This document shows positions 1 to 11,121 of a DNA stretch of 64,000 nucleotides, piece by piece (position 1 is the first letter of the stretch; every line of letters starts with the position of its first letter). Under the pieces are notes generated by a model, which searched no databases, was not told the origin of the DNA, and worked only from the letters and a program-made list of their open reading frames with translations. This stretch comes from Polytrichum commune (taxonomy: Eukaryota; Streptophyta; Polytrichopsida; Polytrichales; Polytrichaceae). The stretch spans positions 10,170,501 through 10,234,500 of the forward strand of contig OX485805.1 of assembly GCA_950295325.1 (NCBI GenBank). Reading direction: 5' to 3'. Made by a program: the position numbers and the translations under genes.

Positions 1-2
1 TC

Positions 3-512
3 TTTGTATTCAAAATGTCTGAGGTAGGACCGGGTAGTGGAGTCGACCTCGTGAAACGGATGCAAGCCGGTGGAGACCTCGAAAATGTTTGGCTCATGTT
101 TGACCATGTTAAGCGTGTGCAAAGTTGGACTACAATGGCGTGCCATGTTTATGATGCCACCTTTTGTCAAGTAATGACCATTGCCGTCTGCGACATGCAG
201 TCCGAGGATACCGCTGCTCAAATTGTGGTTTGGAAAAACCTCAACACTGTTATGGCTCGCTACAACGTTTCTCAACCAACCTTCAAAGGGTTTATGGCAG
301 ATAGCGCTCAAGCCAATTGGAATGCTATCCGTATTGTCTACAGAAACGGAGATGCATCTATGCCCATGGAAAACAAGGAGAGAACGTGCCTCTTTCACTG
401 GACTCAGTCCCTCGAGAAGCACACAACTCTCGAGGATGCCATATCCCGACTCGACCTCTGGCTTGCTTTTTGGCATTTCCGCTACCGCCAATGGGGTGGC
501 TTCATGCAATTG
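3..512 (+). pseudogene. MULE-like transposase, first exon in window (5' end outside)
   Basis: The frame is open from the left edge, so the true start lies outside the window. The stretch reads like the RNase H-fold core of Mutator-like (MULE) transposases in plants: a WTTMACHVYD strand, then FKGFMADSAQANWNAI, which contains an Asp expected to be catalytic, then TCLFHW, the usual Cys-x2-His after the core. The exon ends at a GTAAGT donor. A 105-bp intron (513-617, ending CCATAG) joins it in phase 0 to the next exon, so that MQL is followed by DLNEVEL. It belongs to the gene that resumes at 618 and at 33673. The MULE family call is from motif memory; a domesticated relative is possible. Confidence 0.6.
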
Positions 513-617
513 GTAAGTTCTTCGCTCATTGAACGTGTACCCATCCATTGATAAAGCAATCGCCAATCGTCTCCTACATGTTTCCTAATCGATTCTTTCT
601 AAACTCCTTCTCCATAG

Positions 618-1905
618 GACTTGAACGAAGTTGAGTTGGTTGAAATGCCTTCATGCAATTTGGCCGAGACCGTGCACAATAAGTGGCTCCAACAATCCGG
701 CCACTGTGGTAAGGATCTATACGTTGCAACAGTTGATGACTACGTGCGCGCATTTATGCAATGTGTCTCAAACTACCAGTACTTAAAAGGAGATCGTGTT
801 GGTACTGGCCCGTCCAAGGAAGAGCTGAAGTTACGTGCCGCACAACGTTCTTCGGAGATTACCGGCAACACGAAGTCCCTTCACAAAGCAATGACTAGAA
901 TGCCCGGAGCGCAAGAGTTTTGCATCCGCACGCCACACTTAGAAGGTGAAGAGATCTTCCTATCCTTGAAACGGAAGGCTGACCTTCCTCCAGGTTCGGA
1001 ACTTGACTCTCACCGACCAGACAAGATTTCCATCTCTCATCCCCGAGTGCAAACTCGGTCTTCCATCAAAAACTCTCAAACGGCCTCACCAACCGCTGAT
1101 TCAGAATCTCCTGAAACGTTTGCAACTCCAATTGCGCCGCAGCAATCGAACGGCAATACTCGAGTAAGTGATGTCACCCCACTTTCTCCTTTGCAGCATG
1201 TTACAGCAGTTCAAGAATCTGCTTGTGACGAAAGTAAGTGGCACATCGCACGTCTTCCTAAGACGTCTGCAAAGGCTTGCTTTGCTATACAAGCGATGAC
1301 AAAGAAGAAGTGTGTGGCCCGTATTGTTCAAGACGGGAAGAGTACCGCTGTGCCAACGTACACCGGGATGATGACCAATTACCGAAAGAATAAGCAAGAA
1401 CTCTTGCAATTCTTCTTTTGTAACGATGATATTGAAAGGTGTGTTAAAGGAACTCGCAGGAAGTGAGTTATATCAAGGCCTGAAGTCCCTGAGACTTGGC
1501 CTGTCAAGATGGGGACAAACCTTTCCCGCAAGGAGATCCTCCAATTGGAGACTGCTGGATTTCGCCATCCTCAACAACAAGAAATCTCTCCAAGACGATT
1601 ATTCCAAGACAACCTCTCCCACGTGGACTTGACTTCGTATATTACTCCGGAATCTCCGGATGAGTTCCCCAAGCGCACGTCCGGGAAGAATATCCGTCGC
1701 ATGAGTAAGGCCCCTTCCACACATCACGCCAACAACTGCGCCTCTGCTCTCACGTTAAAAGCTTGCATTCGCAACATTAGCATGGTCCCTGCCCCAGCTC
1801 TTGGTTGTATTGTTACCTTGGATTCTGGTTCTCCTCCCAATATCCACCAGTACCACTTGATTATTTCTCAGCTTCCGGCGTGCATTTGTCACAATTTCAA
1901 GGAAA
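618..1905 (+). pseudogene. MULE-like transposase, second exon up to the CACTA insertion; one in-frame TGA
   Basis: Continues the gene in phase 0 after the 513-617 intron. The start carries CNLAETVHNKWLQQSG and a basic LKLRAAQRS segment, followed by a Ser/Pro-rich linker and, from about 1509, a second folded part ending in a SWIM zinc-finger half (YHLIISQLPACICHNFKE, CxC at 1881-1889). The frame is continuous except for a single TGA at 1464-1466 within AGGAAGTGAGTT, so the copy is either a pseudogene or has a small intron I cannot define. At 1905 the frame is cut by the CACTA element in the middle of the SWIM finger. The other half of the finger is at 33676. Confidence 0.6.
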
Positions 1906-1979
1906 CACTACAACAAACCTTGTCCATTCCAACCATGGTATCAATGACTCAGTGTCCTAAACAACTCATTAAACGACTG

Positions 1980-2423
1980 TGATGCCTGATGAAGTCACCT
2001 TCTGTGACGTGGCTAACATGTGAGTCATTGTTTAGTCATTTAAATGACTAAAGATGAACTCTGTTGACGACCGCACAACATACTCATTTTATGTCTAACA
2101 AATTTCATCCACTACATCCATTCGTGTATGACGTGGATAGAATATCTTGACGTGGCTGACTGTTAGTCATTATCTGGTCGTGATTTAACGACTACGTGTT
2201 TACTATTATTTAAAAATAACACAAATATGTGATGTGGCACTTACATCCCTCTAATGACGTGGAAATTAGGGATTAATTGAGTGAAAATTATTCTCGATAA
2301 TAATGACCTGTCAAAAAAATGACTACGAATTTCGAGACAAATGACTGACTCACACGCCCGCCAAGATTGGGATGATGTGTACAAGCGTTTAGTCATTGTT
2401 CAGTTACTGAAATGACTCGTGGA
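1980..2423. repeat. Left subterminal AGTCATT/AATGACT repeat region of the CACTA element
   Basis: Non-coding. Contains many copies, in both orientations, of a short AGTCATT or AATGACT core, for example near 2020-2050, 2163-2190, 2325-2345 and 2390-2416. Subterminal repeats of CACTA elements are binding sites of their TnpA-type protein, so these are candidate binding sites by analogy. Confidence 0.55.
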
Positions 2424-3396
2424 TGTCGCAACCCTTGCTAGCCCCCCTTGACAATCTTGCCAATTTTCAATTCTAGCAAAGGTTACGAGTGCTAACCATT
2501 CGCATTCCGCCATGCTAATGATTAGCTCCTCCTACCCCGGACCTTATAGTTCATAGGAGGGAACCCACCCTCCTACTTTGCTTTCGGGACTCACCCCTTA
2601 ATTGGTAACCCATTCCTAGATGTGGACTTCCATCCATGGAAGTCCAATCCCATGTTGATCATCGCGTTGCCGGAGCAACACTACAACAACCCGAACCATA
2701 CTAGGCAACTATGGCCTCACAATGGGCCAATGCCCATGGAGGCCTTGCCGTTCGGCCTCGGGTGGGTGAGGCCACACCACCTCACCCATATAAGCCTCTA
2801 GGACTTCATGCGGGGCCCCTACCCCACCGTCAACCAACCTCTTGTCTCTCTACCAAGAGTTGGGGCCAAGTGGACATTTTCCCTTAGCTGCTGGGCCTAG
2901 AACCCCCCAGCAGCTTCAGACCATCATAACTTCCTTGTATGATGTCTGATGCTAACACTTGACCACTCCATCTTCATCTACGCTTCACGTAGATGCCGAT
3001 GCACTCCTCACTTGCCCCATTCGGGCAAATGGTGAGGAAGTTATGCCTGTTTGAACCTTGGCAGTCCCGGGAATCACTCCCAGGCACTGCTGTACCAGGG
3101 CGCTGTCCCGGGACAGCGCCCCACTCAAATGGCCATAACTCCTAGCTCACACCTCCGATTGAGGTGTTCTTGAGCTTTCTAGAATCACAGCGCCATGAGC
3201 TACGCATAACTCATGGCCTTACCCTTGTGCCTCCTAGTCTTCGTGGGTGGGAGGCGTCCCCAACGCCCGGGGCCCTCACCCACACTAGGATCACTTGGGC
3301 CCTCTCACCAACGGCGCCACAAGTCCCGGGTGTCACTCCGGGGTCCCCCTTGTGCCCATGGTGTTTCGGCCACTCCTCATGGAGAGGTGCGCGACA
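2424..3396 (-). repeat. LTR (3' LTR of the minus-strand retrotransposon)
   Basis: 973 bp with TG...CA ends (TGTCGC/GCGACA). Matches 8498-9470 in every stretch I compared by eye. Related copies are a solo LTR at 12346-13598 and a truncated one at 17264-17758. Open frames seen on both strands of this LTR are not genes. Confidence 0.9.
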
Positions 3397-3414
3397 CTCA
3401 CCCCCACCAAACGG
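3397..3414 (-). promoter_or_regulatory. Polypurine tract next to 3' LTR
   Basis: On the minus strand a G-rich run (GGTGGGGGTGAG) directly precedes the LTR start TGTCGC, where second-strand priming is expected in LTR retrotransposons. Confidence 0.6.
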
Positions 3415-4640
3415 AGTCGATGCCCTCATCGACTATACTCGTAGTCGGCACACCAATTCTCAAGTTGCCATCCTCTATGGTGCGGCATTGTGTTTACCTT
3501 AGGGCGCGACCCCCACAATGCATCTTCAAATTTGGCATAGTCCCAAAGGTGTCGTTCCTAGGTGGTCCGTTAGCGACCTTGGATCTCTCATCCAAGGACC
3601 TAACCTACACTAGACCCACCTACTTTGGGACTCACTTGGGTTGCCCCTCCTTTGGGGCCTCCCCCGTTAGGCTCCACTAGCCTAACATGACACATCTAGG
3701 CGAGACCTCAACGCTTCCACTAAGTTGTCTCGGTTGCAACTCCGAGATGGCTTTCCATTGTTAAGCCACGCCTCGATCGCACGGGGGTGATGCCAAGTCC
3801 CGCCCGACTCGGTTCCCACTTTGCTCTTTCGAGACATGGGTTCATGACTCCCATGCGCCAACTCTCGTTAGCTCGCGGGTAGCACTTTTATGAGCACGCG
3901 CCATCACATTGTCCCCGCCCGGACAAGCCCACAACTAAGAAGTATCTTGGTTTTATCCAAGGCCCCTCCAAGCTATGGCCCCCAATTACTCGGCTTACCC
4001 AACCTAGTTTGGCATGTCTATTCCCCCTCTTCGATTAACCAAGCACAAGTACAAGACTAGGACCTCATCTCATACTTTTCTCTTTGCACCACTAAAGTTT
4101 GGACTTTATTCCCTCAAGCCAAAGAACAAGTGCATGTTGTGGAGCAATTAACCTCGAAACTATGTTTGCTACTAGAGTCTCTCCCCCACTAAAGGAGATT
4201 GATGTCCTCATCAATGCCTACGCTTCTTTTTATTGGAATGTCTAGCCTTAGTTTCTTCAAAGTGCTTCACCAATTCATTGGTGTTGACCATGTCTCTTGC
4301 CGGCACACAAGCGGTTTCTTTCTCAAGGTATCCTCACCATTTCACCAAGTATTTCTTTGTACTTTTTCTTTCCTTTTCACTTGGGCTTCCTACACTTGAG
4401 GATGCCCTCTTACCTCATGTTCCAAATGACCTCCACAAGGTCGGGAGGTGGCCTAATCACTTGCTTGTGATCGGGCCACAAGGTGTCGTCCTAAAATGAC
4501 TTTCGTAATGAGACATGAAATGTCGGATGCACTTTGATTTCCGGCGGTAATTCCAACTTATATATGTCCTTGACCACTTGTTCCACAATGGGAAACGGAG
4601 CTCCAATTTTGGACATGAACTTTGGAGTAAGGCCTTCCGA

Positions 4641-5630
4641 CTAAGTGAAGTTGTTCACATTCAACAACGCCTTTTGGCCCACCTCATTCTCCACTTCGCG
4701 TCTTCCGGCATTGACTTGCACTCCGTAGCACCTTCGGGCTTTCTCCACCAACAACTTGGTCATCTCCAAGACTTGTTCACGCTTCTTGGCCAAGTCCTCA
4801 CCATCTTGGTTGAACTCTAGTGTTGAATGTGCCCCCTCGAGAGCTAGGTTAATAGGTTGGAGCGCATCCACTCCATAAGCCACCACCAAATACCACCCCT
4901 TGGTAGCCAAGTGCGTGGCTACATTGCAATTACACTCCGCTCGACCCACATAGTCCGCCCAATCTCTTTGGTCCGCCCCCACCAAGTTCCTCAAGTATTG
5001 CTTCAAGACTCCATTCACATGCTCCGCTTTCCCATTCATTTGGGAATGCAAGGTCGTGCTAAACCTTAGTTTCATTCCGACCTCCTTAGAGGAATGCATT
5101 GAAAATGCACTTGTGAACTTTGGATCTTGATCCCATACAATCACTCTTGGCAACCCGTGGTGCCTCAACCATCCTTTGAGAAAAGGCTATGCGGTCTCCA
5201 ACGCGGTGGCGGTTTCCACAATCGGCACCATGTGTGCCAACTTGGCAAACCGCTCAACCATCAACAAGATGGCATCATACCCATGTGACTCCAGCAAACT
5301 TGTGATCAAGTCCATGCACATACTATGCCATGGCGCCGACGGGATAGGCAACGGTTGCAAGAAACCGCCTTGCTTTTGGTAAGAGGCTCGGTTCATTTGA
5401 ACCTTGATTCAAGCCTTTACAAAGTGGGCTATATCTTCCTTTATGCACCGCCAATGGTACCTCCATGACACCATTCTATGGCGGTTTTTTTTTCTTTCTC
5501 CTCTATGGCCGGCAATAGGGCTATCACATTCTTCCTTCAAAACCGATAGCCTCAACTTGCCTTGTGGCACAAATACCCTACTTTGTTTGCACTTGAACAA
5601 TCCGTCCACCAACTTAACTTCTTTGAGCAC
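4641..5630 (-). pseudogene. Ty3-type integrase, frame-broken
   Basis: Three successive minus-strand blocks together cover an integrase. 5630-5409 has the zinc-binding part (GHRGERKKN and a YHWRCIKEDIAHFV helix). 5396-5187 starts the catalytic core with PLPIPSAPWHSMCMDLIT, where the Asp of MDLIT is the first catalytic residue. 5168-4641 carries GLPRVIVWDQDPKFTS with the second Asp, and GKAEHVNGVLKQYLR with the Glu. The expected V-D-R-F-S-K segment reads MVERFAK. Stops or frameshifts between the blocks mean no continuous protein is made. Confidence 0.8.
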
Positions 5631-6012
5631 CTTGCTCTTGCGAAGCTCACCTAAAAGCTTTTGTGCTTTGGGGTAATTAATTTACCCCTCCCGTATCTTG
5701 CATCACAAGTTTCCTTCGCCGGCACACATTAGCCACAAGGTTTGGATGGTTCTCATTGCTTGGAACTCTTCCGGTCTACTTCGCGCATCCGGCACCACAT
5801 TTCCACGGTCCGGTTTGTGGATCAAATCCACCTTCATAAGCGCCAAACTATCATGCCACCGCAATGACTTGGCGCTCACTTGCGCTTGAATGTCAAAATT
5901 CTTTTAGGACACATTGTCCATGTAGACCTTTGCTTTCTGCAACCCCAAATAGTGTTGCCACATCTTCAAGAAATGCACTACGGCAAAGAAATTCTTTGTC
6001 ATGAGTTGGTTG

Positions 6013-6665
6013 TCTTCTTTGACAACCATCGAGCTTCATGCTCCCATATGCAATGGCCATCCATCTTACATTAACAATCCGCCATTGGCAAAGTCATTCA
6101 CCCCCGTATGCACCTCAAAAGGTATGTCAAGCTCCGCGAACTTGAGCACGGGCGGCGAAGAGAACTTGCTCTTAAGCTCCCCAAAGACTTGGTGACAAGG
6201 CTAGTCCCACTCTTGGGATAGCCATTTCTTTCACAAGTCGGACAACCATCGAGCTTCATGCTCCCATATGCAATGGCCATCCATCTTACATCAACAATCC
6301 GCCATTGGCAAAGTCATTCACCCCCGTATGCACCTCAAAAGGTTTGTCAAGCTCCGCGAACTTGAGCACGGGCGTCAAAGACAATTTTGTATTAAGCTCC
6401 CCAAAGACTTTGGGGCAAGGCTCATCCCACTCTTGAGATAGCCATTTCTTTCATAGGTCGCACAAGGTTTGACAACCTTTAAGCTTAATACTCCCATATG
6501 CAATGGGCATCCATCTTGGATCAACATCCGCCAATGGTAAAGTCACTCGCCTCCATGTGCACCTCAAAATGCTTATGAAAACCCGGAAACTTAACCACAT
6601 CTTGTGAAGGGAACTTGCTCTTGAGCTTCCCAAAGGCTTGGTGACAAGGCTCATCCCACTCTTGG
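6013..6665 (-). repeat. Three diverged tandem copies (about 225 bp) in the RNase H region
   Basis: Near-identical stretches beginning around 6019, 6239 and 6469 (each with CTCCCATATGCAATGG) show that part of pol, downstream of the RT connection, was duplicated twice. The two left copies are closest to each other. Between 5631 and 6012 I see no clean coding frame. Confidence 0.65.
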
Positions 6666-7378
6666 GATAGCCATTTTTTCAACAAATTGACTAAGGTCCT
6701 AGCAACCTTAGAAAAACCTCGAATGAAGTGGTGGTAGTAGTTGGCTAGGCCAACAAATGACCTAAGCCATTTTCTTGAGTCAAGGACCAATTCTCCTTTT
6801 GGATGGCCTTGATATTCTTCATGTTTGTCACCAACTTCCTTTGTCACCACATACCTCTAGAACTCAGTATGTTGTTGAGCAAAGTTATTTTCATTTCTTG
6901 GCGGTAACTTTTGGGCAACACATTGATGAATACATCATTGTATCTCCCCAACATCCCACCAAAGTGGTTTAGGGGAGGCCCATCTTTCCTAGCCTCCCCA
7001 TAAGTTCTATCGAGTTGCTCCAATTGAACCACGACTATTATGCTTTCTATTTTTCATTTGGTCCATTAAGACCAAATTCAACTTAGATCCTCCTACCATA
7101 GGAGTCCTTGTCAATTTGAACTTCAATTCTTTGCCATTATGACACATCATAATGCACCGCAAGCACACCGGCTTGCACCTCACATCTATCATGTGAGTTT
7201 CAAAGTAGGCGGCCTTCACAATGACATGCATTTCATCTATTTCACTTGGTGTGAAATTTTGACAAAAATCCAATGTCCCACATTGAAAGGTTACATGCAT
7301 CGCGGCCTCCTTTGTCTCATGCGGTTTGCCCTTTCCAAACCGCACCTTGGTGGGCTTGCCCGCTCTACCAATCGGCAA
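6521..7378 (-). pseudogene. Ty3-type pol fragment: protease-RT linker fused to RT connection/RNase H start
   Basis: 7378-7007 resembles the region after the retroviral-type protease (NFTPSEIDEMHVIV). 7032-6844 has the GRYNDVFINVLPKS segment that normally comes before the RT fingers. Instead of about 200 residues of RT fingers and palm, the sequence goes almost at once into YVVTKE-like thumb sequence and then LRSFVGLANYYHHFIRGFSK and FEVHMEASDFTIGG, the RT connection and RNase H start. The YxDD motif is therefore deleted. Frames also shift several times. The element could only move with RT supplied by a relative. Confidence 0.75.
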
Positions 7379-7503
7379 GCCCCAACTCCCTTATGAGTTT
7401 TGGGCTCAAGAAGGCATGGCTTGCCTCTTTGTCAACCCATTAGACGTTTGTCCCATTCATTTGAGCCTCAAGATATAAAATAGTTGGCCTTGGCTTAAGG
7501 CTA

Positions 7504-7860
7504 CTAGCCTTGGCCACAATGCCATCGTCTTACATTTGGTCCTCGGCAACTTGGCTTGGCTTGGTCCGCAAAGCCAACTTTAAACATTTCGTCTGCGGGA
7601 CAAATTGGTTTGGTGCCACAAAACCAATTTCTAATAGTTTGTCCGCAAAACAAACATGTTTTGCCTTGGTAGCACAAAGCCACCTTCCCACACTCCGTCC
7701 GCGACACGAACATGAATTGCCTTGGTAGGACAAACCCACCTCCCAACATTCCGTCCGCGGCACAAGTATGATTTGCTTTGGAAGCATAAAGCCACCTTTC
7801 AACATTCCGTCCGCGGCTCCAACATGTTTTGCCTAAGTAAAATGGACCAAACAATTTGCA
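7504..7860 (-). repeat. Tandem 60-70-bp repeats in the gag-side region
   Basis: About five imperfect repeats, each with a CATTCCGTCCGCGG-like core and a TTGCCTTGGTAG-like core. They are open on the minus strand, giving a Cys/Gly-rich repetitive peptide. No CCHC knuckle could be recognised. 7861-8483 should hold gag but shows no intact frame. Confidence 0.5.
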
Positions 7861-8483
7861 CTCATTTCTTTGGGACCTACTTTGGCTAAAGCCACTTGTG
7901 GTGATGCGCCGCCAAACTTCTCTTTGGGACCATCGGCTTCAATGCTCTTGCAAACTTGATGGTCCCCACCATGTCCTCAAGAAGCCTTACGGACTTAAAC
8001 AAGGCATCCACCACCCGCTTTTAAAACCCCACCTAAAGGATGCATTTCTTAGAAAGCTCGTCCGTTTTAGGTGTATCCTTCATTTGTGCGTTTGAATAGC
8101 GCACATAGGCCTTAAGAGGCCCCGGGTGCCTCATTAGCACCAAATTCATTCCAACATCAATACCTTCCAAGCATTTCGAATTGGAATTTCAATCCAACAT
8201 TAATGCCCTCCAAGGTTTTGGGTGCTTTCGGTATTCTAGGCCCCAAATGTTTTTTGAGGTTTGCGGGAGTCCTTTTCAAAGCACTCCTCCATTTTCCTTA
8301 CCAAATCCACCCTCATGCCCACCATTGTCATTAGAACCAATGGTATGGTCAAATTCCACTTGCACATGATCCTTGTTCCAATTTGAGCCTCACAACCTTT
8401 TGGAAACCCCGGGCTCACCATCATAACCCGCATTTTTGATACCTATGTTTCCCTCAAAGTGTGAGCTCAAAACTTGGAACCCT

Positions 8484-8495
8484 GCTCTGATACCA
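8484..8495 (-). promoter_or_regulatory. Primer-binding site for initiator-Met tRNA
   Basis: Read on the minus strand, TGGTATCAGAGC starts 2 nt after the end of the right LTR. It is complementary to the 3' end of plant tRNA-iMet, the commonest primer of plant LTR retrotransposons, and fixes the element's orientation. Confidence 0.9.
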
Positions 8496-8497
8496 AG

Positions 8498-9470
8498 TGT
8501 CGCAACCCTTGCTAGCCCCCCTTGACAATCTTGCCAATTTTCAATTCTAGCAAAGGTTACGAGTGCTAACCATTCGCATTCCGCCATGCTAATGATTAGC
8601 TCCTCCTACCCCGGACCTTATAGTTCATAGGAGGGAACCCACCCTCCTACTTTGCTTTCGGGACTCACCCCTTAATTGGTAACCCATTCCTAGATGTGGA
8701 CTTCCATCCATGGAAGTCCAATCCCATGTTGATCATCGCGTTGCCGGAGCAACACTACAACAACCCGAACCATACTAGGCAACTATGGCCTCACAATGGG
8801 CCAATGCCCATGGAGGCCTTGCCGTTCGGCCTCGGGTGGGTGAGGCCACACCACCTCACCCATATAAGCCTCTAGGACTTCATGCGGGGCCCCTACCCCA
8901 CCGTCAACCAACCTCTTGTCTCTCTACCAAGAGTTGGGGCCAAGTGGACATTTTCCCTTAGCTGCTGGGCCTAGAACCCCCCAGCAGCTTCAGACCATCA
9001 TAACTTCCTTGTATGATGTCTGATGCTAACACTTGACCACTCCATCTTCATCTACGCTTCACGTAGATGCCGATGCACTCCTCACTTGCCCCATTCGGGC
9101 AAATGGTGAGGAAGTTATGCCTGTTTGAACCTTGGCAGTCCCGGGAATCACTCCCAGGCACTGCTGTACCAGGGCGCTGTCCCGGGACAGCGCCCCACTC
9201 AAATGGCCATAACTCCTAGCTCACACCTCCGATTGAGGTGTTCTTGAGCTTTCTAGAATCACAGCGCCATGAGCTACGCATAACTCATGGCCTTACCCTT
9301 GTGCCTCCTAGTCTTCGTGGGTGGGAGGCGTCCCCAACGCCCGGGGCCCTCACCCACACTAGGATCACTTGGGCCCTCTCACCAACGGCGCCACAAGTCC
9401 CGGGTGTCACTCCGGGGTCCCCCTTGTGCCCATGGTGTTTCGGCCACTCCTCATGGAGAGGTGCGCGACA
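8498..9470 (-). repeat. LTR (5' LTR of the minus-strand retrotransposon)
   Basis: 973 bp, same length as the partner at 2424-3396, with TGTCGC...GCGACA ends, followed by the duplicated target GTGGA at 9471-9475. Confidence 0.9.
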
Positions 9471-9862
9471 GTGGATGACATGTGCAACTTTTGGTTTACG
9501 GTTAGTTATTCATTGTCCAACTCATCCATGCCGGTGTGACGTGCCAAGACAACTCTCACATAGCAACTGTGCAGTCATTTTTGTGTTGCCCTTCACCAAC
9601 CCATACTTAACTATGACTCTCCAACAGATTGCAAGTACATATATGGAAGATATACATTGCCAATGTGCACATATGATGCAGGTCTGAAATCATGTGTTCA
9701 ATGGAGGGCACTGGGCAAGAACAATCCTTTTCATTTATCATGCCACGTACTCGATGACGTGGACTAGGAGTCATAGTGGAGTTGTAGTTCAGTCACAATA
9801 TTGTTAAATACAACCACTAAGGACATTTGTGACCCCAACTAGGCTTTTGTAAAAACAAACAC

Positions 9863-10592
9863 CTAAAATTTAGCTAGTGCTAAAGAGTTATCGGAATCTG
9901 ATAGTTCTATGGCTCCCACCAATGACGCTGCGGTGGGCGGGGGAGGCACACGGTTTGCCAATTGCATGCCATCCGTTTCTTCGGTGGTGGTCATGAAAAC
10001 ATCTTGTGTGTTCTGTTCATGTCTTTGGGAGCGTGCCTCCTTTGCCAAAACTATTTTCCACCCCGGTTTCCGCACTTCGTCTGACCAAAATACTTGAGTC
10101 GCTTGGCTGGGAAATATGAATGGATCCAACATCTGGGGAACCTTGTGGCGGAAATTCACGACCATGAATCCAGCCTCATCTCTTACATACGTTGGGTTGC
10201 CCCGATTGTCAAATTGCTTCATCCACTCGCACCTAAGAAGTATGACAGGTGTACGAATTGGCCCATAGTTCAATTTTAGTATATCCTTTAGTACTCCCAC
10301 ATAATTCAATGTCACCTCCTCCGAACCCACGGAGGGCATGTGAAACACAGAGGCAACACCGCTATCGTAAGTTTTTAACGTCCTGGACTGGTGGTCCTCC
10401 ACCCGAAAGTGGTTTCCATATGCCTTCATCCTCGTATATCGTGTGGCTAACTGTGACGGTCTGCTGCACATCAGAACCCTATCCATGTCATCCTCATCGT
10501 TCGGGTCAACAGGGTGATTGCGTACTACGTCTTTAATCCAGTTTTCAAAAGCCGAAATGTTGGGATTCGCCTCCTGTTCCACTTTCCATTGC
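9863..10592 (-). pseudogene. CACTA tnp2 gene, last exon (DUF4216 domain)
   Basis: Minus-strand frame ending at 9863. It contains the DUF4216 signature: YVGVLKDILKLNYG, then a Cys-Glu-Trp (LLRCEWMKQF), GFMVVNFRHK, and DPFIFPSQATQVFWSDE followed by a basic WKIVLAKEARSQR. DUF4216 is found at the C-terminal side of plant CACTA transposases. The exon start is set by a TACAG acceptor, which restores frame with the upstream exon (PLHR then QWKVEQ). 9476-9862 downstream is non-coding and may be the 3' untranslated region. Confidence 0.75.
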
Positions 10593-10883
10593 CTGTACAT
10601 CCAACCAGTCATTCAATAGTCATACACCAGTCGCTCAATAGTCCCTCATAAGTCATTCACTAGTCCTTCACCAGTCGCTAACTAGTCGCTCATAAGTCAT
10701 TCAATAGTCATTCACGAATCGTTCACTAGTCGCTCATTAGTCATTCCCTAGTCATTCATTATTCATGACGGACTCATCCGCCCACTCGGGCAGTAGGAGT
10801 TTACAGAGGCGTTCATGTTTTGCAAAATAACAGGGCACATTGACACAAGAATGTGCAATCAGAAAAAACAGACTCACACTCAC
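10593..10883 (-). repeat. tnp2 intron packed with TAGTCATT / TAGTCGCT repeats
   Basis: A 291-bp intron with a GTGAGTG donor and TACAG acceptor; splicing keeps the frame. From about 10612 to 10770 it is nearly all repeats of a 10-12-bp motif such as TCATTCACTAG, TAGTCGCTCA or AGTCATTC, the motif also found at the CACTA ends. Confidence 0.6.
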
Positions 10884-11121
10884 CTATGCAAAGGTGCCAT
10901 GAGGGATAAATTCGTCAAAGCATATTGGTGGGCTACATCTCTCAATGCTGGTGTCATCAAGTACTTTGTTCCTGCCCCTTCTAGCACCTCCTCAGCATCT
11001 CCGTACTCCTCATCTGCATCCCATACTCGACGGTCAACCACTTCAAACTTGTGTAGATATTCCGTGATGAAACCTAGGCATTCATCCCTCGTGTAATCCT
11101 CCGCCATGCATGCCTCCGGTG
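10884..11121 (-). pseudogene. CACTA tnp2 gene, C-terminal part of DUF4218 exon
   Basis: Minus-strand exon that starts exactly at the P-element end (11121) with the target copy CACCG and reads PEACMAEDYTRDECLGFITE, the conserved DUF4218 sequence that normally follows YVRN-x-A-x-P. Its missing upstream half lies on the plus strand at 19666-20300, ending in YVRNMATP. Overlapping the 5-bp duplications joins the two halves without a frame change. The exon ends at a GTGAGT donor, phase 2. Confidence 0.75.

Larger units (their letters stand above)
2424..9470 (-). mobile_element. Ty3-type LTR retrotransposon, full length but with deleted pol
   Basis: Two 973-bp direct LTRs begin TGTCGC and end GCGACA, and a 5-bp duplication GTGGA lies on both sides (2419-2423 and 9471-9475). 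Genes run on the minus strand: a tRNA-iMet primer-binding site lies beside the right LTR and a purine tract beside the left. Order read from the right: repeat-rich gag-side region, protease-RT linker, RT connection, RNase H region with triplication, then integrase zinc finger and core. The integrase-after-RNase H order and the GLANYY and integrase motifs fit Ty3/gypsy. The RT palm with its YxDD site is missing. The LTRs show no difference in the stretches I compared, so insertion is probably recent. Confidence 0.9.

Noticed and set aside
3164-3502. Open frames in the LTRs (also near 9238 and 13085)
   Set aside because: They repeat in each LTR copy on both strands, are GC-rich and have no domain; the LTR explains them.
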